From UBA7359 sp041689615 (GTDB lineage: Bacteria; Pseudomonadota; Gammaproteobacteria; Eutrophobiales; Eutrophobiaceae): a DNA stretch of 64,000 bases. How positions within the stretch are numbered: position 1 is the first letter of the stretch; each line of letters opens with the position of its first letter. Under the pieces are notes generated by a model, which saw only the letters and a program-made list of their open reading frames with translations, did no database searches and was not told where the DNA came from. The DNA lies in contig JBDNFW010000043.1 in the NCBI GenBank assembly GCA_041689615.1, positions 62,001 to 126,000 of the forward strand. Reading direction: 5' to 3'. Positions 18,261 through 28,211 of this stretch are shown here, piece after piece. A program made the translations under genes and the position numbers.

Positions 18261-19763
18261 TTAGCTTTTTGCTCGCATATGGGGGAAAAGAATCACATCG
18301 CGTATAGTAGCTGAATCTGTTAAAAACATGACTAATCGGTCGATACCTATACCCTCACCAGCCGTAGGCGGTAAACCATATTCCAAAGCAGTAATATAAT
18401 CGTCATCATAGTGCATTGCTTCAGCATCCCCTGCTTCTTTCTCTTCTACTTGCTTACGGAACCGTTCCGCCTGATCTTCTGGATCGTTTAATTCCGAGAA
18501 GCCATTGGCAAGTTCTCGGCCACCAATGAAAAACTCAAATCGATCTGTTACAAAAGGATCGTTATCGTTTTTTCGTGCTAATGGAGAAACTTCTGTCGGG
18601 TATTGAGTAATGAATGTCGGTGCCATTAATTTGCTTTCCACCGTCTTTTCAAAAATCTCAATCTGAATTTTTCCTAAACCATAACTGTCTTCAAGGGCGA
18701 TATCGAGTTTCTCAGCAATTTGACGTGCACTATCAATCGATTGCAGATCATCGGCAGTAATTGAACTGTTATATTTTAAAATCGATTCGACCACCGTCAT
18801 TCTTGCAAAGGGTTGACTAAAATCATAAGTCTCACCCTGATAAATCACTTGATTACTACCGCAGATTTCCAGTGTCATTTTACGCAACATATCTTCAGTC
18901 AAATTCATTAGATCTTCATAATCTGAATAAGCCTGATAAAATTCAATCATAGTAAATTCAGGATTATGTCTTGGCGATAAACCTTCATTTCGAAAACTAC
19001 GATTTATCTCAAAGACTTTTTCAAAGCCACCGACAACCAAACGTTTTAAATACAACTCTGGTGCGATACGTAAAAACAGTTCCATATCCAGACTATTATG
19101 ATGTGTCGTAAACGGACGCGCCGTCGCACCACCTGGAATAACATGCATCATCGGTGTTTCTACTTCCATGTAATCTTCATTCTTTAAATAAGAACGAATA
19201 AAATCGATAACCTGTGATCGAATTTTGAAAGTATTACGCGTTTCTTCATTCATAATCAAATCAACATAACGTTGACGATAACGCGTTTCCTGATCTGTCA
19301 GACCATGAAACTTTTCCGGAAGCGGTTGTAAAGATTTTGTTAATAACGATATTGAATCAACATGAATACTCAGCTCACCCTTGTTGGTTTTCATCACCGT
19401 ACCGGTCGCACCAATAATGTCACCAACATCCCATTTTTTAAATCCGTCGTTATAATGGCCTTCAGGTAAATCATCGCGTCGAACATAAAGTTGAAGCTTG
19501 CCAGACATATCCTGTATGTGCGCGAATGAGGCCTTGCCCATAATTCTTCGACTCATCATGCGACCAGCGACAGCCACTTTTACTGGCTCAGCTTCAAGTT
19601 CTTCCTTGGTTTTCTCACCATATTGACTAACTAAATTAGCTGCAAGCGAGTCGCGCTTAAAATCATTTCTGAAAGCATTACCCGACTTGCGTAATTCTTG
19701 TAAATCCTGGCGTCGCTGCGCGATTAGGTCATTTTCATTTTGGTTTTCGTTTTCTTCACTCAT
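18261..19763 (-). CDS. lysS: Lysyl-tRNA synthetase, class II
   Basis: 500 residues, typical of bacterial class II LysRS, which charges tRNA-Lys with lysine in the cytosol. The N-terminal OB-fold anticodon-binding domain covers about 60-170. Class II motif 2 is FRNEGLSPRHNPEFTMIEFY and motif 3 is GEGIGIDRLVM near the C-terminus. It follows prfB by 79 bases, the standard prfB-lysS pair, and is nearly contiguous with the downstream ECF sigma gene, so read-through into that gene is possible. Confidence 0.97.
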   Translation of the reverse strand: MSEENENQNENDLIAQRRQDLQELRKSGNAFRNDFKRDSLAANLVSQYGEKTKEELEAEPVKVAVAGRMMSRRIMGKASFAHIQDMSGKLQLYVRRDDLPEGHYNDGFKKWDVGDIIGATGTVMKTNKGELSIHVDSISLLTKSLQPLPEKFHGLTDQETRYRQRYVDLIMNEETRNTFKIRSQVIDFIRSYLKNEDYMEVETPMMHVIPGGATARPFTTHHNSLDMELFLRIAPELYLKRLVVGGFEKVFEINRSFRNEGLSPRHNPEFTMIEFYQAYSDYEDLMNLTEDMLRKMTLEICGSNQVIYQGETYDFSQPFARMTVVESILKYNSSITADDLQSIDSARQIAEKLDIALEDSYGLGKIQIEIFEKTVESKLMAPTFITQYPTEVSPLARKNDNDPFVTDRFEFFIGGRELANGFSELNDPEDQAERFRKQVEEKEAGDAEAMHYDDDYITALEYGLPPTAGEGIGIDRLVMFLTDSATIRDVILFPHMRAKS

Positions 19764-19842
19764 AAGCTTTTATGCTGTGCTCACTCTATATTAATGTATG
19801 GGTTGATATTAACAGATATGGATCATCTTCTGTGACTAAATA

Positions 19843-20941
19843 TTACAGTCCGCTTTTCAAACTCGCTTCGATAAATCGATCCAGATCACCATCAAGTACC
19901 GCCTGAGTATTTCCTGTTTCCACGCCTGTTCTTAAATCTTTAATCCGGGATTGGTCTAGAACATAAGATCGTATCTGACTACCCCAACCGATATCCGCTT
20001 TTGATTCTTCCCTCTCCTGTTTTTCTGAATTTAACTTCTGCATTTCAAGTTCATATAACTTGGCTCGTAATTGTTTCATCGCCTGATCTTTATTCTTATG
20101 TTGTGAACGATCGTTTTGACATTGAGCCACTGTACCAGTGGGAACATGTGTCAATCTGACGGCTGAATCTGTTTTGTTAACGTGTTGCCCACCAGCACCA
20201 CTGGCACGATAAGTATCAATACGTAAGTCTGCAGGATTAATATCGATTTCAATATTGTCATCGATTTCAGGAGAAACAAATACAGAAGCAAAGGAAGTAT
20301 GCCGACGATTTCCAGAATCAAACGGCGATTTTCTAACCAACCGATGTACACCAGTTTCAGTACGTAACCAACCAAATGCGTAGTCACCTGTGTATTGAAT
20401 AGTAGCGCTTTTTATCCCAGCAACTTCACCGGCAGACACTTCAATTAATTCTGTTTTAAAGCCGTGTTGCTCGCCCCAACGTAAATACATACGTAACAAC
20501 ATGTCTGCCCAATCCTGTGCTTCAGTACCACCCGAACCAGCTTGAATATCGAGAAAGGCATTATTCGTGTCCATTTCACCAGAAAACATGCGACGGAATT
20601 CCAGTTTAGCGAGTTGCTGCTCATTAAGTTCGAGATCATCTGACACAGCAGAAACCGTGTCTTCATCATCCTCTTCGGCGGCAAGTTTTAATAAATCAAT
20701 GGAGTCGGTAAGAGATTCTTCTAATGAGTCTACGGTATTGACGACGATTTCCAGATCAACACGTTCTTTACCCAGTTGTTGTGCTTGTTCCGGGTTATCC
20801 CAGATATCCGGTTGCTCGAGTTCGCGTAATACTTCTACCAGTCGTTCAGACTTTTGGTCGTATTCAAAGATACCCCCTTAGCGATTTAACACGCTCCTGC
20901 ATATCGGTGATGTTTCTAAGAAGTGGACTAATTTCGAGCAT
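19843..20941 (-). CDS. prfB: Peptide chain release factor 2 (programmed +1 frameshift)
   Basis: The gene begins at the ATG at 20941 and reads 25 codons, ending in SLRGYL, then meets an in-frame TGA (20866-20864). Skipping one base (20866) continues into the long frame to 19843, giving 365 residues, the length of Escherichia coli RF2. RF2 hallmarks are the SPF tripeptide that reads UGA/UAA (SPFDSGNRRHTSF) and the GGQ catalytic motif (SGAGGQHVNKTDSAVR). RF2 abundance sets the frameshift rate, so the gene regulates itself. It is intact and is not a pseudogene. lysS follows. Confidence 0.96.
20864..20878 (-). promoter_or_regulatory. prfB programmed frameshift signal
   Basis: On the minus strand an internal Shine-Dalgarno AGGGGG (20878-20873) is followed by TAT and the slippery CTT-TGA (20869-20864). 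This is the canonical RF2 autoregulatory frameshift site. Confidence 0.95.
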
Positions 20942-21049
20942 TTTAATACGCCTGAATAATAAAAGAGGCGCATTCTACTATAGGCAAAGCCGGCTTGATA
21001 GCCATGAAAATTTTCGGGCTAGCTAATAGTGAAAAAGGAAAAAACTGAT

Positions 21050-22777
21050 TCAGGCAGATTTAACTAAATGGATATGAGGGACATCTGAATTTTTAACCAT
21101 AAATTGTACAAACTCTTCGGCAGGTACAGGTCTGCCTGTAAAGAAACCCTGAACTTCATTACAGCCATTTACAGTCAAATAATTTAATTGTTCAGCTGTT
21201 TCAACACCTTCAGCAATGACATTCAGCCTCAGACTTTTCGCCATTGCTATAATCGCTGAAACTATCGCTGCATCATCCGAGTCTTCCATTAAATCTCGAA
21301 CAAATGATTGATCAATTTTTAGTGTATCTAATGGAATTTTCTTTAAGTAACTTAATGAGGAATATCCTGTACCGAAATCATCAATAGAGATATGTATTCC
21401 CCATTTTTTAAGTTCGTTTAGTATTTCGGTACTTTTTAGTACATCTTCAACTAAAGCTCCTTCCGTTATTTCCAGTTCAACATATTTTGGCGCTAAATCT
21501 GAACAAATAATTTGGTTGAAGATTCGTTGAGCCAGATTTTCCTGCAAAAATTGTTTTGGTGACAAATTTACTGCCATCCGAATAGGTTGATATCCTTGCT
21601 TTTGCCATTCTGAATTTTGTTTACAAGCTTTTTGCATAACCCAGTCAGTAATCTCATTTATCAAACCTGTTTCTTCAGCTAATGGAATAAAAAGCGCGGG
21701 GGAAATCATTCCTTCTCCCGGATCCTGCCAACGAATCAATGCTTCTGCACCAATAAGTTCTCGATTAAGCACATTAAATTTAGGCTGATAATATAAAACA
21801 AATTCGTTTCTTTCTATTGCGCGTCTTAATTTTTTTTCCATTTCCATTTTCACAACTAAATATGAATTCATATTTTCTGTATAAAAGCGGTAGCAATTAC
21901 GACCACTCTCTTTTGCCTGATACATTGCACTATCTGCATTGATAAATAAATGACCAGCATTAGTATCATCAATAGGATAAACAGTGATACCAATACTGGG
22001 AGTAACAAAGATTTCATTAGCATTAATGTCAAAAGGTTTTTTCATGAAACTTAAAACTTTGTCAGCTATCACGACAGCATCATCTACATTTTTTACATCC
22101 TCCATGATGATAGTAAATTCATCACCACCTAATCGGCAAACTGTATCACCTTCACGCGTGCATTCTTTTAGTCTGTTTGCCACTTCAATCAACAACTGAT
22201 CGCCTGCATCATGTCCCAAAGTGTCATTCACATTTTTAAATCGATCAAGATCGATGACAAATAAAGCCACCAGTGTTTTACTTCTGTCGGCGCGAATCAA
22301 TGCCCTATCTAATCGTTCTCGAAATAATAAACGATTAGCGAGACCAGTAAGACTATCGTAGTTGGCCAAATGACTGAGTTGCTGAACATCTTTTTTTCGT
22401 TCTATAGAATAATCAATGACTCTACTTATTAAATGGCCATCACCTTGCCCTTTAACTAGATAGTCCTGCGCGCCCATTTGCACAATCTCCAGCGCTAATG
22501 TTTGATTAGTATCACCACTCAATACGACTATGGGTATTTTTGAATTAATCGACTGTATGCAGGAAATGATATCTAATCCATTTGTATCAGGAAGATTTAA
22601 ATCAGTAATAACAATATCGAAATCAAATTCGTTCAAAAGTGTCTTGGCTTCATTTCCAGAAGAGGCCGCAGTAACAATATGTTTATCGGGTACAGCATCA
22701 TTTAGCATTTCTCTAAGAAGACGTGAATCTGCCAAATTATCTTCAATTAACAATAATTTTATATTTTCAGGATTCAT
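21050..22777 (-). CDS. REC-GGDEF-EAL response regulator (copy A)
   Basis: 575 residues. The receiver domain (1-125) has the phosphoacceptor aspartate in VITDLNLPD and the lysine in DYLVKGQ. The GGDEF domain (about 140-305) has RLGGDEF and an REGD inhibitory site. The EAL domain (about 315-565) keeps AEALIRW, NLSPKQF, DDFGTGYSS, LKID, AEGVE and QG. Both making and breaking of cyclic-di-GMP are therefore possible, under phosphorylation control. There is no DNA-binding domain. A paralogue of the same layout lies 29 bases upstream in the same direction, so the two are probably co-transcribed. The partner kinase is not in the window. Confidence 0.95.
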   Translation of the reverse strand: MNPENIKLLLIEDNLADSRLLREMLNDAVPDKHIVTAASSGNEAKTLLNEFDFDIVITDLNLPDTNGLDIISCIQSINSKIPIVVLSGDTNQTLALEIVQMGAQDYLVKGQGDGHLISRVIDYSIERKKDVQQLSHLANYDSLTGLANRLLFRERLDRALIRADRSKTLVALFVIDLDRFKNVNDTLGHDAGDQLLIEVANRLKECTREGDTVCRLGGDEFTIIMEDVKNVDDAVVIADKVLSFMKKPFDINANEIFVTPSIGITVYPIDDTNAGHLFINADSAMYQAKESGRNCYRFYTENMNSYLVVKMEMEKKLRRAIERNEFVLYYQPKFNVLNRELIGAEALIRWQDPGEGMISPALFIPLAEETGLINEITDWVMQKACKQNSEWQKQGYQPIRMAVNLSPKQFLQENLAQRIFNQIICSDLAPKYVELEITEGALVEDVLKSTEILNELKKWGIHISIDDFGTGYSSLSYLKKIPLDTLKIDQSFVRDLMEDSDDAAIVSAIIAMAKSLRLNVIAEGVETAEQLNYLTVNGCNEVQGFFTGRPVPAEEFVQFMVKNSDVPHIHLVKSA

Positions 22778-22806
22778 TTGAAATTATAGTTACGTTATTA
22801 AATAAT

Positions 22807-24513
22807 TTATGCGGCGTTTTTTTGAGCAAACATCATATTGGAGATCGCATCTGCATTAACAGGCGGGCTAAAATAATAGCCCTGAATTTCATCTATATTT
22901 TGTGCTTTCAAATAATTGAGTTGCGCAAGGTTTTCCACTCCTTCCGCTATCACATGTATGCCGAGATCCTGTGCAAGCTTAATGATGGCAGAAGTAATTG
23001 CGGCTTCTCGAGGTTTTAAAGCAACATCCATAATAAAGGAACGATCAATTTTCAAGGTGTCGACGAGATAATGTTTAAGATAATCAAATGAACTGTATCC
23101 GGTTCCAAAATCATCAATTGCTATACTGACCCCGGTCGATTTCAAGGACTCAAGTATGGACATTGTTAATTTTGTGTTTTGAATTAATAAGCTCTCGGTT
23201 AATTCCACTTCAAGCATATTCGGGTTTAAACCGGTTTCATCAAGAATATCATTGACGACATTATTGAAATTACGTTGTAAGAGCTGTTGACCCGACAAGT
23301 TGACGGCGATCTTTCCTACAGGCAAGCCATCTTTCTGCCACTTGGCATGTTGTGCACATGCAGACTTTAAAACCCATTTGCCGACTGTAGAAATCATCCC
23401 ATTCTTTTCCAGCAAGGGAATAAATTTAGTCGGATAAATTAATCCATGTTGTGGATGCTGCCAACGTAACAATGCCTCGCTACCCGTTATTGTTTCACTA
23501 GCCACATCAAATTTTGGTTGGTAATGCAAAACAAACTGCTCATCATAAACTGCTTGTCTTAACTCATTATTGAGATTCAATTTTTCCTTTGCCTGATTAG
23601 CAAAATTCTCTTTATAAATAACGTATCGGTTTCTACCGCTACGCTTGGCTTTATACATAGCAGCATCTGCATTATTAACCATTGTAGGAATATCTTTTCC
23701 ATGTTGAGGATATATAGCAACACCGATACTGCTAGATATATGCAAATTGTTTTCAGCAATAATAAAAGGATCAGCTAATCCGGAAATAATCTTTTTTGAT
23801 ACTGTGGCAACGTCCTGCGTCGAATTAATTCCCTCAAGAACAATGGCAAATTCATCACCACCCAATCGGGCAACCGTATCTATTTCCCTGACAAAGCTCT
23901 CCAGACGCTTTGCCACCTCAACCAATAAACAATCACCAACACCATGTCCTAATGCATCGTTTATAGGTTTGAAATGATCTATGTCTAAATACAACACGGC
24001 AAGATACTCATCACGACGAGCCGCATTATGCATGGCATGTTCAAGTCGTGTTAGAAACATGGAACGGTTGGCAAGCCCTGTCAATTGATCATGATGAGCC
24101 ATGTAAACAATATTATTTTGTAATTGTTTACGTTCAATCGCGTAATTTAATGCACGAGATAATTGCCATTCATCAATCTGCCCTTTGACGAGATAATCCT
24201 GCGCACCTGCCTTTACCGCTTCAAGCGCGAACAATTCATCACGTCTTCCTGAAAGAACTACGATAGGTAAATTCGGTGCGGCTATTCTTAATGCATCAAT
24301 ATTTTCGATGCCTTCTCCATCAGGCAGATTCATATCCAATAATACTACTTGAAAATCATAATTATTGATTTTTTCGAAAGCGACTGACAGCGAGTCGGCG
24401 ATATGCAATTGAAAGCTAGATTCTTCAGGTTGCGTCAACATAACCTCAACCAGACGTGCATCACCGGGATTATCCTCAATAAGCAGGATATTTATCGATT
24501 TTTTCCTAAACAT
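22807..24513 (-). CDS. REC-GGDEF-EAL response regulator (copy B)
   Basis: 568 residues, same order as its downstream paralogue: receiver (about 1-130, phosphoacceptor in VVLLDMNLPDGEG), GGDEF (about 145-305, RLGGDEF with REID inhibitory site) and EAL (about 315-560, SEALLRW, ELTESLL, DDFGTGYSS, LKID, AEGVE). All catalytic signatures are present. The two proteins are clearly diverged, so the duplication is old. It is the first gene of the pair; a 205-base gap separates it from the sensor-like gene upstream. Confidence 0.95.
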   Translation of the reverse strand: MFRKKSINILLIEDNPGDARLVEVMLTQPEESSFQLHIADSLSVAFEKINNYDFQVVLLDMNLPDGEGIENIDALRIAAPNLPIVVLSGRRDELFALEAVKAGAQDYLVKGQIDEWQLSRALNYAIERKQLQNNIVYMAHHDQLTGLANRSMFLTRLEHAMHNAARRDEYLAVLYLDIDHFKPINDALGHGVGDCLLVEVAKRLESFVREIDTVARLGGDEFAIVLEGINSTQDVATVSKKIISGLADPFIIAENNLHISSSIGVAIYPQHGKDIPTMVNNADAAMYKAKRSGRNRYVIYKENFANQAKEKLNLNNELRQAVYDEQFVLHYQPKFDVASETITGSEALLRWQHPQHGLIYPTKFIPLLEKNGMISTVGKWVLKSACAQHAKWQKDGLPVGKIAVNLSGQQLLQRNFNNVVNDILDETGLNPNMLEVELTESLLIQNTKLTMSILESLKSTGVSIAIDDFGTGYSSFDYLKHYLVDTLKIDRSFIMDVALKPREAAITSAIIKLAQDLGIHVIAEGVENLAQLNYLKAQNIDEIQGYYFSPPVNADAISNMMFAQKNAA

Positions 24514-24718
24514 GCTTGATTTCCTTTACCCTAAAATAATAAAAAATTTATTTTAAACTATATTTTTCATTAACTTACATAGCATGACATCCTGTCATCC
24601 TGTTGAAGTTATCGGCTAAAGCAAAAAAAACTTTAATTTTCCTAACGAAATAGCCTGACTACCTATCCAGAATCAACCAGTCTATTTTTCTGAAAGCATT
24701 TTATAGTAATTTACTCCA

Positions 24719-25249
24719 TTATCTAAGTTGTGAAATAAGCAATAATGTTTCATCAGCATCGATATCAAGTTGACTAAAGGCTAAGTCAACCATGTTCAAT
24801 GTATTAATAAAATCTGAATCAGCAATCACATTGGCATAACCTAACAAATTTTCATTAAATTTGTGCCATTGCTCGAAGCCTATTTTGAACTGCATTAATA
24901 GTTCTGCATCAGTTTCGTCTGCGATATTTTTTAATTGGTAGTAATGAACAAGATGGTCAGTTACCAGTTCTGATAAATGTCGCAAATTCTCTTTTACTTG
25001 CCGTTCATTACTTGCGTGTAAAATCTGTAATTGTGTTCGTGAGATAGATAACATCTCATCGTGCATCTGCGAAACAAGAAATGACTTTTGTTTCAACAAT
25101 GTGCTGCTGGTCATCAATTTTTGTAACTGATCTTGATGCAGCGTATTAATACCGATGGCGCACAACGTCAAAAAAATGAACAAACAAGTCCATTTTGTTA
25201 TTGTTTCGATATAACTATCCTGGTTTATCGTTAATCTCATTGTATTCAT
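24719..25249 (-). CDS. Orphan membrane-anchored four-helix-bundle sensor-like protein
   Basis: Not assigned to a named family. From the ATG at 25249 (a second ATG is at 25240; a longer TTG reading lacks a ribosome site) the product is about 176 residues. It has one transmembrane helix near residues 18-38 (WTCLFIFLTLCAIGINTL), then about 130 residues of predicted long helices (QKSFLVSQMHDEMLSISRTQLQILHAS ...). This looks like the first half of a 4HB/TarH ligand-binding domain as seen in chemoreceptors and GGDEF proteins. The usual second membrane helix and output domain are missing. It may be a stand-alone sensor for the two adjacent REC-GGDEF-EAL proteins, or a remnant. Confidence 0.6.
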   Translation of the reverse strand: MNTMRLTINQDSYIETITKWTCLFIFLTLCAIGINTLHQDQLQKLMTSSTLLKQKSFLVSQMHDEMLSISRTQLQILHASNERQVKENLRHLSELVTDHLVHYYQLKNIADETDAELLMQFKIGFEQWHKFNENLLGYANVIADSDFINTLNMVDLAFSQLDIDADETLLLISQLR

Positions 25250-25363
25250 ATAGCCTATAGCTGCATCCTTTCTCAATTTCTTTAAGAAAAAATGCAAAAT
25301 AAAGGCCAAATTGTGGAAAAACTGCTCAAAGCCTTATATACAAGGCTAAATAGGGGTTATAAA

Positions 25364-27112
25364 TTATTGGAGGGGTTCGATATATTCGATAAATAGTTGA
25401 AGTTGACTGTTTCCGCGAAATTCATTAATTCCAAGACGATAAGTAGAGTGGATTTGCTCTGAATTTTCCGGCCAATCTTCATCGGTGATATTAAAAGCAA
25501 TGGCATCAATTATCCGGTTATTGCCGTCGGCTTGCAGTCTTAATTTTAAATGCTTATCACCAACAATACGTTTGTCCATTATTTTAAACTGCCCTTCAAA
25601 TACTGGTTCCGGAAACAACTGGCCCCACGGTCCAGCCTCAAGTATTTCATGAGCAAGTTGCTTTGATAGTTCATTGTTGGAGAGCTCACCATCCGTGATA
25701 CATTCATCCTGCATCTCCTCTAAAGAAATATGATGCTTAAGCGTTTCAATAAAACTCTTTGAAAAATCGGCAAATGCCGATTCTTTGATTGTTAGTCCGG
25801 CCGCCATCGCATGACCACCAAACGTTAAAATTAAATCTGGATACAGGCGCGTGATGTCTTCCAATAAATCACGAATATGTAAACCATGAACAGAACGCGC
25901 TGAACCTTTAATGATTGCATTTCCATCTTTAGCTTCACTTTCTTTGGCAAAGGCAATAACAGGTCGATTAAATGTCTCTTTAACTTTTGCAGCAATAATA
26001 CCAATCACACCTTGATGCCAATCAGAATCATAAAGGCATAAACCAAGCGGTACTTCACCTGATGTATCTTGCAAATACTCATCCAATACCAACATGGCTT
26101 GCTCATGCATCTCGTCCTGTATTTGTCGTCGCTCTTTGTTAAGATCGTTTAACTGATTAGCCATCTCTTTTGCTTTTTCTACATCATCCGTCAACAAACA
26201 TTCAATACCTAAAGACATATCCGTTAAACGACCAGCAGCATTTAATTTCGGCGCGATAGAAAAAGCAAGGTCGCTGGCACTTAATGTCGTCAACGATCTA
26301 CCTGATTGATTTAAAATTGCAGAGATTCCGGGAATAGATTTATTTTGTTTAATTAATTTTAAACCGTGTGCCACCATAATTCGGTTATTTTTGTCCAATG
26401 GCACCACATCAGCGACAGTGCCTAATGCAACAATATCAAGTAACTGAGCTAAATTAGGAATCGCTATTTCTTGTTTATCAAACCAGCCTTCTTCTCGTAA
26501 CTTTGCGCGTAGTGCCAACAGAATATAAAAAACAACACCAACTCCTGCCAGATTCTTACTTGGAAACTGATCACCGTTTAATTGTGGATTAACAATCGCA
26601 TCAGCTTCGGGCAAGTTTTCTCCCGGCAAATGGTGATCAGTAATTAAGACTTTCACTCCATTATCTTTTGCACGCTTAACACCTACGACACTTGAGATAC
26701 CATTATCAACGGTAATTAATAAATCAGGTTCGTAACCCAGAGCAACATCAACAATTTCAGGTGTTAAACCATAACCATATTCAAATCGATTTGGCACAAC
26801 ATAAATCACATTTTCAGCACCCATCATGTTCAAACCACGAATCGCTAATGCGCAACTGGTCGCTCCATCTGCATCAAAATCAGCAACAATTAAAATTCGT
26901 TTTTTTTCTTCTAATGCTTCCTGCAATAAAGAAACTGCTTTATCAATATTTGTCAGGCTATTGAAAGGAAGTAATGATGCAAGTGAATAATCCAGCTCGT
27001 CTGCAGATTTTATATTTCGCGCAGCATAGATACGTTTCAATACCGGATGAAGTGAATCGGGAAGATTAATCTCATCAGGCACATGACGACGAACTATTTT
27101 TTTTATCTTCAC
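25364..27112 (-). CDS. recJ: Single-stranded-DNA-specific exonuclease RecJ
   Basis: 582 residues, the usual RecJ size. RecJ degrades single-stranded DNA 5' to 3' in recombination and mismatch repair. The DHH-phosphoesterase motifs are visible: IVADFDADGATSCA (metal site), LLITVDNGIS and ITDHHLPGE (the DHH motif proper). The DHHA1 segment has TFGGHAMAAGL. The start overlaps the stop of the RpfE-type gene by four bases (ATGA), so translation is probably coupled. Confidence 0.96.
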   Translation of the reverse strand: MKIKKIVRRHVPDEINLPDSLHPVLKRIYAARNIKSADELDYSLASLLPFNSLTNIDKAVSLLQEALEEKKRILIVADFDADGATSCALAIRGLNMMGAENVIYVVPNRFEYGYGLTPEIVDVALGYEPDLLITVDNGISSVVGVKRAKDNGVKVLITDHHLPGENLPEADAIVNPQLNGDQFPSKNLAGVGVVFYILLALRAKLREEGWFDKQEIAIPNLAQLLDIVALGTVADVVPLDKNNRIMVAHGLKLIKQNKSIPGISAILNQSGRSLTTLSASDLAFSIAPKLNAAGRLTDMSLGIECLLTDDVEKAKEMANQLNDLNKERRQIQDEMHEQAMLVLDEYLQDTSGEVPLGLCLYDSDWHQGVIGIIAAKVKETFNRPVIAFAKESEAKDGNAIIKGSARSVHGLHIRDLLEDITRLYPDLILTFGGHAMAAGLTIKESAFADFSKSFIETLKHHISLEEMQDECITDGELSNNELSKQLAHEILEAGPWGQLFPEPVFEGQFKIMDKRIVGDKHLKLRLQADGNNRIIDAIAFNITDEDWPENSEQIHSTYRLGINEFRGNSQLQLFIEYIEPLQ

Positions 27113-28137
27113 TGCAACAATTGTTTTTTAAAGGAAAAAATTGTTTTCTTTTTTTTCCAGAATTTGTAACGACATTTTTTATCTATGCTAATAGAGTTGG
27201 TCTCCGTTCTTATCGTTAACTGGTCAAGTTTTTTTCTTTTTAATGCAATTAGTAATGGCTCAAACCAATTTGATTCAACATACAATAATGCTTCGAGCCA
27301 ACCTTCAAGATCATGATAATAGCTAAATTTCTGAAATGAATTAAGCACTATTAAACCATTGTAACTTGAACCTTTGTCTTTAAGATCGTTATAACTTTCC
27401 GGTAAAGTTTCAAAAGGCGTTGCGGCAATCATGGATAAACCTTTTGCCAACATCTCATCGCTAGTAACAAACGACCAATGACGATCAATTATTTTAGGCA
27501 ACTCACCATAGCCCCAAAACCAGACACTATTAATCGGTAATTGTTTTTCCTGTTCGCGCCTTTTGTTAACATCAGAATTATGCAACGTCATTTGTATATC
27601 ATTCATTAACTGAATGACATTAATGCGGTCATCTCCTGTTGGCATGAATGGAAGAATATCTTTACCGACAATAGAATCGACCGGCACTGTCTTTAATTTA
27701 TAATCTTCATGTACTCTCAAATACCAGCGAGTTGGCACAGGCACTTCCAGACTAATTCCATAAGGTTCAAATAACAGATTAATATCAGCCGCCAATGCCA
27801 AAGCATCACGTTGACTTAAGGTAAATCGATTGTTATCAATTAAAATCAAACCATCACGATCAGCACTGACATGTACCGGATCAGCGCGCAACCATAAACC
27901 TTCCGGATGCTGGTTATCGTCACTTAAACGTGAAATTGCGGCGACAGGGTGATCACCTTGTTCTGAAGAAAGACCAAATAATTCACACAAGGTATAGCTA
28001 GGAGAAATTTGCTGTATTGATTGTTGCTCACCTCTCGTTAAAAACCAATCTAAAGCGGGTAAGCTGGGTAAATCATCAGGATGTATAGCAATGTCTGGTC
28101 CGAATAAACCAGGAATAAAAATAGTCAAACTACGCAT
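27109..28137 (-). CDS. RpfE-type conserved protein (phosphoglycerate mutase-like family)
   Basis: 342 residues, cytosolic. It begins LTIFIPGLFGPD and has an ADPVHV...DRDGLILID core with a SVWFWGYGELP segment. These are features of the uncharacterised family often labelled regulatory protein RpfE or phosphoglycerate mutase-like, commonly encoded next to recJ. No activity is established. The C-terminal 25 residues are very rich in lysine and look lineage-specific. The stop codon overlaps the recJ start. In Xanthomonas the family member lies in the rpf region with recJ, prfB and lysS; here those genes are close by as well. Confidence 0.68.
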   Translation of the reverse strand: MRSLTIFIPGLFGPDIAIHPDDLPSLPALDWFLTRGEQQSIQQISPSYTLCELFGLSSEQGDHPVAAISRLSDDNQHPEGLWLRADPVHVSADRDGLILIDNNRFTLSQRDALALAADINLLFEPYGISLEVPVPTRWYLRVHEDYKLKTVPVDSIVGKDILPFMPTGDDRINVIQLMNDIQMTLHNSDVNKRREQEKQLPINSVWFWGYGELPKIIDRHWSFVTSDEMLAKGLSMIAATPFETLPESYNDLKDKGSSYNGLIVLNSFQKFSYYHDLEGWLEALLYVESNWFEPLLIALKRKKLDQLTIRTETNSISIDKKCRYKFWKKKKTIFSFKKQLLQ

Positions 28138-28211
28138 TTATAATCATCCTGTTCAATACAGATATGATAACAACTAATGATCTTAATAAGATGGAGAACC
28201 ATCTCATTAAG

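Noticed and set aside
20864..20941. prfB as a frameshifted pseudogene
   Set aside because: The frameshift site is the canonical programmed one and the combined product has the full RF2 length.
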